Origin: VRUE01 sp963699215
Lineage (GTDB): Bacteria; Actinomycetota; Thermoleophilia; Solirubrobacterales; 70-9
NCBI GenBank assembly: GCA_963699215.1
Contig: OY969422.1
Span: forward strand, 620,001 to 684,000
DNA length: 64,000 nucleotides
Direction of reading: 5' to 3'
Of the stretch, positions 25,976 through 33,736 are shown piece after piece. The position numbers were made by a program, and so were the translations under genes. Below the pieces are notes generated by a model. The model made no database searches. It had not been told where the DNA came from and saw only the letters and a program-made list of their open reading frames with translations. Numbering within the stretch: position 1 is the first letter of the stretch; each line of letters begins with the position of its first letter.

Positions 25976-26862
25976 TAGCACTCGCTCCGCTGGGGCGAGT
26001 TTGTCTCCCTATGGGTGACAAACTCGCCCGGAACGCCGATCCGACCGGCAACGCGAACCGCCTGCAGCGTGCTGCGGTCGTGGATGCGGAGGATGTCGGC
26101 TCCCTCGCGCACGGCGAGCGCCGCCGCCGCGACCGTGCCCCACTCGCGCTCGCCCGCCGGCAGCCGCCCCTCCCAGCTGTCGGCCAGGACGGCGCCGATG
26201 AAGTCCTTGCGCGAGAGCGAGACGTAGAGCGGCAGGCCCAGCGAGCGCAGCTCGCCGAGCCGCCGCAGGATCTCCAGGTCCTGCTCGGTGGTGAGGTCGA
26301 AGTCGAGTCCGGGGTCGATCGCGATCTGCTCCTCGCTCACTCCAAGTCGCGAGGCGGCCTCGACTCTCCCCCCCAGCCACGACTTCAGGTGCTCGACGAC
26401 GTCGTCGTAGGCGCGCGCCGGGCGGTCCACCCGCGGCGGCCCCTCGATGTGCATCAGCACGTAGCCGCAGCCGGACTCGGCGACCAGCTCGAACATCTCC
26501 TCCGAGCCGCCGGAGATGTCGTTGACGGCAGCGGCGCCTGCCGCCAGCGCCTGCCGCGCCACCTCGACCGAGAAGGTGTCGGCGGAGACGGGAACGCCCG
26601 CGCTGGCAAGCCCTTCGATCGCCGGGACAAGCGCCGCGGCCTCCCGCTCCGAATCGACGGGTGGCCCACTGCGCGCCGCCACGGCGCCGACGTCCAGCAT
26701 GTCGAAGCCGGCCTCGACGAGCGCCTTCCCGTCGGCGATCGCCTGCTCCGGCGTGCCGCTGCGCGCCCCCTCGAACATCGAGTCGGCGGTCACGTTGACG
26801 ATCCCCGCCGCCACCGGTTGGGTCAGGTCGAGATCTCCGGTGGCCAGGGTCCAGCGCCTCAT
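25975..26862 (-). CDS. folP: Dihydropteroate synthase (or close homologue)
   Basis: A 295-aa TIM-barrel protein with the DHPS order of motifs. AAGIVNVTADSMFEG corresponds to the pterin-binding NVTPDSFSDGG loop but with Ala for Pro and Met for Phe. EAGFDMLDVGAVAARSG, VNDISGGSEEMFEL, IAIDPGLDFDLTTEQDLEIL and LSRKDFIGAVL follow. It should condense pterin pyrophosphate with p-aminobenzoate. No other folate gene is nearby, and the altered loop leaves open a paralogue with another job. The last 16 codons are made of hairpin E4, giving an odd tail (EFVTHRETNSPQRSEC). Confidence 0.78.
   Translation of the reverse strand: MRRWTLATGDLDLTQPVAAGIVNVTADSMFEGARSGTPEQAIADGKALVEAGFDMLDVGAVAARSGPPVDSEREAAALVPAIEGLASAGVPVSADTFSVEVARQALAAGAAAVNDISGGSEEMFELVAESGCGYVLMHIEGPPRVDRPARAYDDVVEHLKSWLGGRVEAASRLGVSEEQIAIDPGLDFDLTTEQDLEILRRLGELRSLGLPLYVSLSRKDFIGAVLADSWEGRLPAGEREWGTVAAAALAVREGADILRIHDRSTLQAVRVAGRIGVPGEFVTHRETNSPQRSEC
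25993..26029. terminator. Hairpin E4 (13-bp stem, 11-nt loop) inside the folP 3' end
   Basis: GGGCGAGTTTGTC pairs perfectly with GACAAACTCGCCC around the loop TCCCTATGGGT. The stem is unrelated to E1 or E3 but the loop matches theirs. It lies within the folP coding sequence, 15 bp before the stop codon, so if it terminates transcription it would also act in front of the helicase gene. Confidence 0.6.
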
Positions 26863-26896
26863 CCGGGACGAGCTTACGCCGCGCCGGAGGTCGCCC

Positions 26897-28255
26897 TCAT
26901 CCCCGCTTGCGGAGGATGCGGAGCGGCAACGCCGTCACTCGGCCGCCGCTTCCGAAGGTCTTGTCGCGCTGGCCGTTGCGGAGGTAGCGCCTGAGGAAGA
27001 GCCACGTCTTCTTGCCGGCGGTGAGGAGGCCGCCTGCGAGGACCCCTTCCCCCGGCTGGTTGGCGAGCCCGAAGGCGACTTCCGTGACCGGCGCCCCGTA
27101 GCTCTTGCTGTCGACATGCGGGCTGACGATCCCCTGCGAGCCGAAGCCGTGGTCGAGCCTGCCGTTCGCCCTGTACCTGGCGACGACGAGGCTGGCGCAG
27201 CCGGGGACGCGGCAGCCGTAGCCGCTGCCGCCGGCGACGACGATCCTGCCGCTGGGCTGGACGACGACGGCGTTGGCGCTGTCGAGCGCCGAGCCGTGGA
27301 CGTCGGTCAGCGCCGCCCCGCCACGCCCGAAGCGGGTGTCGAGGATGCCACCGCGGCTGTAGCGGGCGAGCAGGAGGCTTCCCTCCGCTTGCCCGGCGAG
27401 CAACAGCTTGCCGCCGTCCCGGACCAGCGCGTTCGCCGATTCCGGCAAGCCGCTGGACGGGAAGAAGCTGGATTCGACCAGCCCGGCGCCCGCGCCGAAG
27501 GTGGGATCTGGCTTGTCCTGGGCATCGGGGAAGCCACCGCCGTTGGGCACGACCCGGGCCAACGCCGCGTGTTCCCTTGGCGCAGCCGGGGGCCTCGGAC
27601 CTACCGTGCCAGCGGCGATCGCGTTGCCGTTCGGCTCGATCAGGAAGTCGCTCATCGACGATTTCGGGTCGTCCTGGCCGGTCGAGGGGCTCATCGAGCC
27701 GATCCACTCGCTCCGCTTGCCGTTCGGGGTGTAGCGATAGATGCGGCCGTAGAGATGTTCGGCGGGATCGTTCAGGTAGCCGGTCATGCCGCCGACCAGG
27801 ATCGAGCCGTCGCGCTCGACCGCGACGCTGGTCGGGTAGTAGGCGGAGAGCGTCCCCGCCGGCGCGAGCCCGGCCAAGCCGAAGCTCGGGTCGAAGCGCC
27901 CGCTCGGCAACAGCCGCGAGAGCTGGCCGATCGGCGAGGTGAGCAGGATGCGCCCGTCGCGCTGCAGGGCGACCGCGGTGAACGGCCCCGCTTCTCTGGA
28001 GATGACGACACCGCCCTCGCCGAAGCCGCGATCGAGCTTGCCGTTAGGCAGGAAGCGGACGACCGCACCGCCTTCGCGCCCGCGACCGCCTTCGGCCAGC
28101 CCGCCGGAGCCGCCGGCGACGACGATCTTGCCGTCGGGTTGGACGGCCATGCCGAAGTTGCCGACGGAGGCGCTCGCCCCACCCGGCGCCGCCAGCAAGG
28201 AGACCGCGACGACAAGCGTCGCCGCTGCTCTCCGTCTGGATGCATGCCCGGCCAT
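26897..28255 (-). CDS. Secreted delta-60 repeat protein
   Basis: A 452-aa exported protein with signal peptide (RRRAAATLVVAVSLLAAPGG). It is built from repeats of the delta-60 type, each with a VQPDGKIVVAGG-like strand followed by RFLPNGKLDRGFGEGGVV-like sequence. Copies are seen at VALQRDGRILL, VAVERDGSILVGG, VVQPSGRIVVAGGSG and RYRANGRLDHGFGSQGIV. The repeats probably fold into a beta-propeller. Such proteins are common in Thermoleophilia and myxobacteria, with no known activity. Confidence 0.8.
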   Translation of the reverse strand: MAGHASRRRAAATLVVAVSLLAAPGGASASVGNFGMAVQPDGKIVVAGGSGGLAEGGRGREGGAVVRFLPNGKLDRGFGEGGVVISREAGPFTAVALQRDGRILLTSPIGQLSRLLPSGRFDPSFGLAGLAPAGTLSAYYPTSVAVERDGSILVGGMTGYLNDPAEHLYGRIYRYTPNGKRSEWIGSMSPSTGQDDPKSSMSDFLIEPNGNAIAAGTVGPRPPAAPREHAALARVVPNGGGFPDAQDKPDPTFGAGAGLVESSFFPSSGLPESANALVRDGGKLLLAGQAEGSLLLARYSRGGILDTRFGRGGAALTDVHGSALDSANAVVVQPSGRIVVAGGSGYGCRVPGCASLVVARYRANGRLDHGFGSQGIVSPHVDSKSYGAPVTEVAFGLANQPGEGVLAGGLLTAGKKTWLFLRRYLRNGQRDKTFGSGGRVTALPLRILRKRG

Positions 28256-28277
28256 GGCCGGTACCGTAACCGTCCTC

Positions 28278-29090
28278 TTGGCCCTGAGTTGCGTCTACAC
28301 CGACCTCGACGGCACCCTGCTCGGGCGGGGCAGCTCGCTCTTCCGCGACGCCGAGGGCGGCTTCTCGCTGGCCCAGTCGCGCGGGCTCGAGGCCTGCCAC
28401 CGGGCCGGGGTCGAGGTCGTGATCATGTCGGGCCGCCGCGAGGCCCAGGTGCACGAGGCGGCACGCCTGATGGGCCAGTCCTCCTACATCTACGAGGCCG
28501 GCTGCGCCTTCGCGATCGACGGCGAGACGACGCTCCTGACCGGCGACCTCGTCCCCGACGAGGAGGGGACCGTCTACGAGAAGATCGAGGGGCGCGGCAT
28601 CCCGAAGCTGCTCTTCGAGCGCTTCGAGGACAGGCTCGAGTACCACTCGCCCTGGCACCACGGCCGCATCCTCTCCCACCTCTTTCGCGGCAAGGTCGAC
28701 GTCGCCGCGGCCAACGAGCTGCTCGCCGCCGAGGGTCACGACGACCTGCGCCTGCTCGACAACGGCGCGATCGGCCGCGAGATGCCAGCCATCGACGGCC
28801 CCACCCACGCCTACCACCTGGTCCCCAAGCTGGTCAGCAAGGCGAACGCGGTCGCCGCCCATGCCCGCGCCCGCGGCTTCGACCCGGCCGATTGCATCGC
28901 CGTCGGCGACTCGGTCGAGGACCTCGAGGTCGCCGCCGCGGTCGGCCGCTTCTTCGTCGTCGCCAACGGGCCCGAGCGCGACCCCGGCCTGCGCACCGCG
29001 CTCGCCGCCTGGGACAACGCCAGCGTCACCGAGGGCGCGATGGGAGACGGCTTCTACGAGGCTGTCGTCGCGACCTTGATGGAGCGTTGA
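28278..29090 (+). CDS. HAD-superfamily hydrolase (Cof/MPGP-like)
   Basis: About 270 aa. Motif I is VYTDLDGTLLGRG at the N-terminus, motif II is VVIMSGRREAQV, the conserved Lys is in LVSKANAVAAHARARG, and motif IV is CIAVGDSVEDLEVAAAVGRF. The cap between motifs II and III is of the C2 type, as in mannosyl-3-phosphoglycerate or sugar phosphatases. TTG 28278 puts motif I close to the start. ATG 28254 is also in frame but would overlap the start of the divergent delta-60 gene. The substrate is likely a phosphorylated sugar or cofactor. Confidence 0.75.
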   Translation: MALSCVYTDLDGTLLGRGSSLFRDAEGGFSLAQSRGLEACHRAGVEVVIMSGRREAQVHEAARLMGQSSYIYEAGCAFAIDGETTLLTGDLVPDEEGTVYEKIEGRGIPKLLFERFEDRLEYHSPWHHGRILSHLFRGKVDVAAANELLAAEGHDDLRLLDNGAIGREMPAIDGPTHAYHLVPKLVSKANAVAAHARARGFDPADCIAVGDSVEDLEVAAAVGRFFVVANGPERDPGLRTALAAWDNASVTEGAMGDGFYEAVVATLMER

Positions 29091-29155
29091 GCGCGCAGCC
29101 ACCGTCTAGCTAGTATCGCCTGGCCCCGATTAATCGACGCGTGGAAGGAGCGAGC

Positions 29156-29869
29156 TTGTCGCAGGAGACAGCGACCGTCGCCGAGCAGGAGTACCTGGAG
29201 ATCATGTTCTGGCTGGAGGAGGCCGGGCTGCCGATGACCGGCGCCAACATCGCCCGCGCGATGCAGCTCTCGCCCCCCACCGTGCACGAGATGGTCGGCC
29301 GTCTGGTGGACGATGGCTACGTCGCGCGCAACGCCGACAAATCGCTCGCCTTCACCGCGTCCGGGCGCGAGCACGCCAGCCACATCGTCCGTCGCCACCG
29401 GATGATCGAGCGCTTCCTCACCGACGTGCTGGGCATCCCCTGGGACGAGGTGCACGAGGAGGCGGAGCGGATCGAGCACGCGATGTCGCCGGTGCTGGAG
29501 GAGCGGATGCGGGCGGCGATCGGCGACGCCACAACCTGCCCGCACGGGCACCCGATCGTCGAGGGCGCCCGCGAGACCGGCTCGCTGCTGGCCGACGTCG
29601 AGGTCGGCGCCAAGGTCCACGTCCTGCGCTTCGAGAACGAGGCCGAGGAGCTGCTGCACTACCTCAAAGAGGCCGGCCTGGAGCCGGGCCTGGAGGGGAC
29701 GATCGAGCGCTCCGGAGAAGAGGGCGTGACGATCGCCTCTCCCGACGGCGCCCACACAGTCTCCCGCAGCGTCGCCGAGACGGTCTCGGTCCGCGCCGAC
29801 CCGGCACCGCCGCCTCGGGCTGCGATCCCCGAGCAGCTGGTCCTCTCCAGCGACCGCTACGGCCGCTGA
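29156..29869 (+). CDS. DtxR/MntR-family metal-dependent regulator
   Basis: A strong ribosome site (GGAAGGAG, 29143-29150) five bases before TTG 29156 fixes the start. The 237-aa protein has the DtxR order: VAEQEYLEIMFWLEEAGLPM, HTH ARAMQLSPPTVHEMVGRLVD, then the dimerisation/metal domain with RRHRMIERFLTDVLGIPWDE, HEEAERIEHAMS and CPHGHPI. A C-terminal SH3-like FeoA domain follows (ETGSLLADVEVGAKVHVLRF). The metal ligands Cys, His and Glu of the family are visible. It is a candidate reader of the TTAGGG-type palindromes in the heme locus at 41-45 kb; that link is inferred. Fe or Mn cannot be separated by sequence. Confidence 0.85.
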   Translation: MSQETATVAEQEYLEIMFWLEEAGLPMTGANIARAMQLSPPTVHEMVGRLVDDGYVARNADKSLAFTASGREHASHIVRRHRMIERFLTDVLGIPWDEVHEEAERIEHAMSPVLEERMRAAIGDATTCPHGHPIVEGARETGSLLADVEVGAKVHVLRFENEAEELLHYLKEAGLEPGLEGTIERSGEEGVTIASPDGAHTVSRSVAETVSVRADPAPPPRAAIPEQLVLSSDRYGR

Positions 29870-29870
29870 G

Positions 29871-30593
29871 TCACTGAGGCATCGCCACCGAGACGATCGG
29901 CTCCGAGGTCGGTCGGCCGCTGCCGCCGCGCGGCTCGGCGGTGACCATCACCGCGTCGACCCCCCGCAGGTCGTCGATCGCCGCGGTCGCGGTGCCGTCG
30001 CGGTTGGGCACGAAGAGCGTCCTCGCCGACTCGACCCGCCCGCCGCGACGCACCCAGGCCTGCAGGACCTCGTCGGGCGGCAGCTGGCGCACGTTGGCGA
30101 GCCGCAGCGTGCCGCTGTCCCCCTCGCGGACCATTTCCGCCGTCACCTCGGGAGCCTCGCCGGCGACCACCGTGGTCGCGTCCCGTCCGTCGCCTCCGTC
30201 GCGGATCGCGTAGCCGGCGACCCCGGCGGCCAGCAGGGCCACGACTGCCAAGCCGGCGGCGGGGCGCAGGCCGGCGGACCGCAGCCGGCCCAGCGGTCCC
30301 CGACGCTGCCCACTGCGGGCGAGGCGCCTTCCGTCGTCGGAATGGGGAAGCGGCTGCTTGGCGTCGGCCCATATCTCTTCCATGAGCCGTGCCCGCAGGT
30401 CCGCTGAGGGCTCGACCCGCTCCACCGACTCGGGCAGGGTCTGCACCGCCGGCCGCAACCAGGTCAGCTCGGTACGGCACTGCTCGCACTCCGCGAGGTG
30501 CTGCTCCAGAGCCGCGGCCTCGCCGGGCTCCAGCGCCCCCAGCAAGTAGGAGGCCAGCTCGTCGCGCCGCGCTTCGTGCTCTCTCTCGTTCAT
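29871..30593 (-). CDS. RskA-type anti-sigma factor
   Basis: A 240-aa membrane protein. The N-terminal cytoplasmic ZAS domain has ELASYLLGALEPGEAAALEQ and HLAECEQCRTEL (H-x3-C-x2-C). A single membrane helix (GLAVVALLAAGVAGYAI) lies near residue 115. The outer domain (EVLQAWVRRGGRVESARTLF, then AVMVTAEPRGGSGRPT) is of the RskA/anti-sigma-K type. It overlaps the sigma gene by four bases and should hold that sigma factor until a signal triggers release. Confidence 0.88.
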   Translation of the reverse strand: MNEREHEARRDELASYLLGALEPGEAAALEQHLAECEQCRTELTWLRPAVQTLPESVERVEPSADLRARLMEEIWADAKQPLPHSDDGRRLARSGQRRGPLGRLRSAGLRPAAGLAVVALLAAGVAGYAIRDGGDGRDATTVVAGEAPEVTAEMVREGDSGTLRLANVRQLPPDEVLQAWVRRGGRVESARTLFVPNRDGTATAAIDDLRGVDAVMVTAEPRGGSGRPTSEPIVSVAMPQ

Positions 30594-31171
30594 GCCAAGC
30601 CCTCCGCAAGTCGTCCCCTGATCTTCTCCAAGCCGAGCCGCATCCGACCCTTGACGGTGCCCAGGGGAACCCCGAGCATCGTGGCGATCTCCGACTGGCT
30701 GAAGCCGCCGAAGTAGGCGAGCTCGATCACCTTCGACTGCTCTCTCGGCAGCTCGTCGAGAGCCCCGCGAACCTCCTCTGCGGTCTCGCGGCGCAGCGCC
30801 TCTGCGTCGGTGAAGTCGGCGGCGGGTCGCTGCTCGAGGACCGCCTCGTCGTCGAAGCCGAGCTTCGGCGCCCGGCCCGACCTGCTGCGCAGCAGGTCGA
30901 TCGCCCGGTTGCGGACGATCCCCAACGTCCAGGAGCGGACGCTGCCGCGCGCCCGGTCATAGCGGCCGCCGCTGCGCCAGATCGAGACGAATGCCTCCTG
31001 CGTCACGTCTTCGGCCGCCGCTCGCTCGCCGACGATCCTGTACGCGAGCGAGTAGGCGACGCCGCCGTGGCGGTCGTAGAAGACCTCGAACGCGGCGGCG
31101 TCCTTCTTGCCGATCAGGGGCATCAGCTCCTCGTCGGCTAGCCGCTCGGCGCTCCGGCCCCGCGTCTTCAT
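30590..31171 (-). CDS. ECF RNA polymerase sigma factor (SigK/SigL-like)
   Basis: 193 aa with sigma region 2 (AAFEVFYDRHGGVAYSLAYR, AAAEDVTQEAFVSIWRSGGR, WTLGIVRNRAIDLLRSR) and region 4 (ALDELPREQSKVIELAYFGG, FSQSEIATMLGVPLGTVKGR). Its partner anti-sigma follows with an ATGA overlap. Two ferritin-like protein genes lie directly upstream on the same strand (22 bp gap), so the four genes form one likely operon. The stimulus is unknown; oxidative or metal stress fits the ferritin-like partners. Confidence 0.9.
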   Translation of the reverse strand: MKTRGRSAERLADEELMPLIGKKDAAAFEVFYDRHGGVAYSLAYRIVGERAAAEDVTQEAFVSIWRSGGRYDRARGSVRSWTLGIVRNRAIDLLRSRSGRAPKLGFDDEAVLEQRPAADFTDAEALRRETAEEVRGALDELPREQSKVIELAYFGGFSQSEIATMLGVPLGTVKGRMRLGLEKIRGRLAEGLA

Positions 31172-31193
31172 CTAGAACGGTCCACCCCCAGAT

Positions 31194-31832
31194 CTACTGG
31201 ATGAAGGGTTCGACGGCCTTCAGCACCTTAGCTTCGTCGAGCGTGGGGTCGAACGCCACGGGAGACGGTTCCTGCTTGTTCTGCAGACGGATCGCCGCCG
31301 CGTGCCGGGCCTCGACCTGGACGATCGATCCCGCCGCGGCAAGCACTTCCTTCGACTTGATCTGCGGCGCCGCGCCGTTGTAGGCGCTGACCCCGGTGTC
31401 CTCGAAGGTCTGGGCGAGCCCGAGGAACTCCTTCGTGCTCTCGTAGGGGAAGTCGAACTTCGGCTCCGCCACCGGCTTGCCGCCCAGCTTCTTGATCGTT
31501 TCGGTCAGCGCGCCGACGTGTTCGTCCTCGTCGCGGCCGATCAGATCGATCAGGCTCTTCAGCTCGCCGCTCGCCCCGGCCCGGCGCTTCGCTTCCTTGT
31601 AGAAGCTCGACTCCAGGTACTCGAGCGTGAGGGCGAAGTTGAGGATGCCGACGTCGCCGCCACCGGACGCCGCAAGCGCGCGGCTGACGAACGGGGCGAC
31701 CGACAAGGCGCCGTACGCGGCGCCTGCGGCCAGGGCCCCCTTGAGGATCACCTCGCTGCGGGAGAGGTCGCCGCTGTCCTCATCGACGTGGACACCGGCA
31801 AGCTTGGGCTGGGCCAGTTCTCGGTTGGTCAT
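31194..31832 (-). CDS. Ferritin-like domain protein (Ferritin_2), exported or membrane-tethered
   Basis: 212 aa. The N-terminus has a hydrophobic segment (VILKGALAAGAAYGALSVAP). The ferritin-like four-helix domain begins VGILNFALTLEYLESSFYKE, continues DEDEHVGALTETIKKLGGKP and ends IVQVEARHAAAIRLQN. The Glu and His residues of these motifs would form a di-metal centre. It is a diverged paralogue of the next gene upstream. Whether it binds iron or only keeps the fold is unknown. Confidence 0.85.
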   Translation of the reverse strand: MTNRELAQPKLAGVHVDEDSGDLSRSEVILKGALAAGAAYGALSVAPFVSRALAASGGGDVGILNFALTLEYLESSFYKEAKRRAGASGELKSLIDLIGRDEDEHVGALTETIKKLGGKPVAEPKFDFPYESTKEFLGLAQTFEDTGVSAYNGAAPQIKSKEVLAAAGSIVQVEARHAAAIRLQNKQEPSPVAFDPTLDEAKVLKAVEPFIQ

Positions 31833-31861
31833 CTCGTTCTCCTCTCGTTTCCCTCGCCGGC

Positions 31862-32536
31862 TCAGCTGACGATGAAGGTTTCGACGGACTTGAGCACTTC
31901 GGTGGCGCCGGCAGGTACCGCGAAGGCGCCGTCGGGGGCGATCGATTCCCCCAGCAGCGTGTTCAACGCCGCCGCGTGGCGGCCCTCGACGCTGTGGATC
32001 GAGAGCGCCGCCGCAAGCACTTCGGGACTCTTGATGCGTGGCGCCTGATCCAGATAGGCGGCGGCGCCGAGGTTCTCGACCGAACCGGCCAGCTCGAGCA
32101 CGGACTTGGCGCTCTTCAGCGGGAATTCGGTCTTCGGCTTCGGCGCCGGCTTGGCGCCGAGCTTCCTGACGAAGGCGGTGAGGGCGGCGACGTGTTCGGC
32201 CTCCTCGCTGCCGAACTTGCGGATCGTCGCCAAGTCGGAGCCCTTGAACAGGCCGCTCTTGGCGACGTCGGCGTAGAAGGCCGTCTCCAGGTACTCGAGG
32301 GTCAGCGCGTAGTTGAGGATGCCGGCGTCGCCCTTGCCGAACTTCTCCTCGATCGTGGCGTCGCCGCCTGCACCCGCGGCATTCGCCGCGGTGGTCATGG
32401 TCGAGTCGTCGTCGCTGCCGCAGGCGGCGAGGAAGACGGCGGCGGCGGAGCCCCCGCCCAGCGCGATGAACTTGCGCCGCGAGACCGGGTCCTTCGCCAC
32501 GCGGCTGAGCGCGTTCGCTTCGTTCCGAACAGCCAT
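31862..32536 (-). CDS. Ferritin-like domain lipoprotein (Ferritin_2), Tat-type signal
   Basis: 224 aa from ATG 32536, placed by an AGGAGG site. SRRKFIALGGGSAAAVFLAAC combines a twin-Arg motif with a lipobox, so it is probably exported folded and lipid-anchored. The domain matches its neighbour: GILNYALTLEYLETAFYADV, EEAEHVAALTAFVRKLGAKP and IHSVEGRHAAALNTL. It is the first gene of the ferritin-ferritin-sigma-anti-sigma operon. Tat export would fit loading of a metal before export. Confidence 0.85.
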   Translation of the reverse strand: MAVRNEANALSRVAKDPVSRRKFIALGGGSAAAVFLAACGSDDDSTMTTAANAAGAGGDATIEEKFGKGDAGILNYALTLEYLETAFYADVAKSGLFKGSDLATIRKFGSEEAEHVAALTAFVRKLGAKPAPKPKTEFPLKSAKSVLELAGSVENLGAAAYLDQAPRIKSPEVLAAALSIHSVEGRHAAALNTLLGESIAPDGAFAVPAGATEVLKSVETFIVS

Positions 32537-32611
32537 GCTGCCTCCTGGATCGCAGTTGGGGTTCTCCCCCACTACGAGGGGCTAGCGGAGACGGATCAAC
32601 GAAGGCCGGGG

Positions 32612-33715
32612 CTAGGCCGGGGAACCGGCGCGGACCCGCTCCAGGGCGCGGGCGATGCGAGCGATGCCCTCCGGGATCCGCTCCGGGGGGACGCTGGCGA
32701 AGGAGAGGCGGAGGCTGCTCTCGCCGCCCCCGATCATGAAATCGGGGCCAGCGACGAAGGCGACTCCCTCGCCCTTCGCCTCGGCCAGCAGCGACGGCGT
32801 GTCGGTTCCCGCCGCGAGATCGAGCCAGAGGAAGTAGCCGCCACCGGGGACGACGAACTCGGCCTCGGGGATCTGCTCTCTCAGCGCCTCGACCAGCGCG
32901 TCGCGGCGGTCTCGCAGCGCGCCCTTGACGAACTCGATGTTGCGGTCCAGGCCGCCGGAGCGGCAGAGCTCCAGCACCACGGCCTCGGCCAGCATGTTGG
33001 GCGAGATGTAGGTCTCGTTGGCGCGCTTGGCCAGCGCCGCGATCTCCGCCCCGGGACCGGCGAGATAGCCGACCCGTACCCCCGGGCTGACCGTCTTCGA
33101 GAACGAGGAGGCATGGATCACCCGGTCGGCCGAGTCGATCGAGAGCATCGACTCCAGCGCCTCGCCCTCGAAGGGAAGCTCGCGGTAGGGATCGTCCTCG
33201 AAGATCCAGAAGTCGTGTGACGCTGCCAGCTCGACCAGGCGAACCCGCTTCTCTGCCGAGAGGGTGCAGCCGGCGGGATTGTGGAAGTTGGGGATGACGT
33301 GGGCGAGCTTGATCGGGCCGGCTTGGAGAGCAGCCTCGAAAGCCCCGACGTCGAGCCCGTCCGCCTCGAGGGGCACCGGCACCAGCTCGACCCCGAGCCG
33401 CTGCAGCATCAAGAGCGTGCGGTCGTAGGTCGGCTGCTCGACGACGACACGGTCTCCCGGCTCGAGTAGACGCTCGAACAGCATCCAGCCCGCCTCCAGC
33501 GACCCGTTGGCGATCATCACCTGCCCGGCGTCGAGGCCGCCGTGCCTCTCGGCGACCCACTGGCAGAGCCCGGGATGCCCGATCCCCGTCCCGTAGGAGA
33601 GCGCCTTTTCCCAATCGTCGGAGAGGGCGGTCGCAGCAGCGTCGCGCACCGCGTCCTTGGGAAGGATGTCGGCGCTGGGCGCCCCGCGAGCGAAGGAAAT
33701 CGTGTCGTTGGCCAT
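32612..33715 (-). CDS. PLP-dependent aminotransferase (class I/II, LysN/MocR-like)
   Basis: 367 aa, fold type I. GTGIGHPGLCQWVAERHGG and IANGSLEAGWMLFERLLEPG bind the cofactor phosphate. NFHNPAGCTLSAEKR and FEDDPYRELPFEG carry the Asn and Asp/Tyr that hold the ring. SSFSKTVSPGVRVGYLAGP contains the Schiff-base Lys. It resembles 2-aminoadipate/valine-type aminotransferases without the MocR DNA-binding domain. Amino acid substrate unknown. Confidence 0.85.
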   Translation of the reverse strand: MANDTISFARGAPSADILPKDAVRDAAATALSDDWEKALSYGTGIGHPGLCQWVAERHGGLDAGQVMIANGSLEAGWMLFERLLEPGDRVVVEQPTYDRTLLMLQRLGVELVPVPLEADGLDVGAFEAALQAGPIKLAHVIPNFHNPAGCTLSAEKRVRLVELAASHDFWIFEDDPYRELPFEGEALESMLSIDSADRVIHASSFSKTVSPGVRVGYLAGPGAEIAALAKRANETYISPNMLAEAVVLELCRSGGLDRNIEFVKGALRDRRDALVEALREQIPEAEFVVPGGGYFLWLDLAAGTDTPSLLAEAKGEGVAFVAGPDFMIGGGESSLRLSFASVPPERIPEGIARIARALERVRAGSPA

Positions 33716-33736
33716 CGCCGCCGAGTATAGGTAGCG

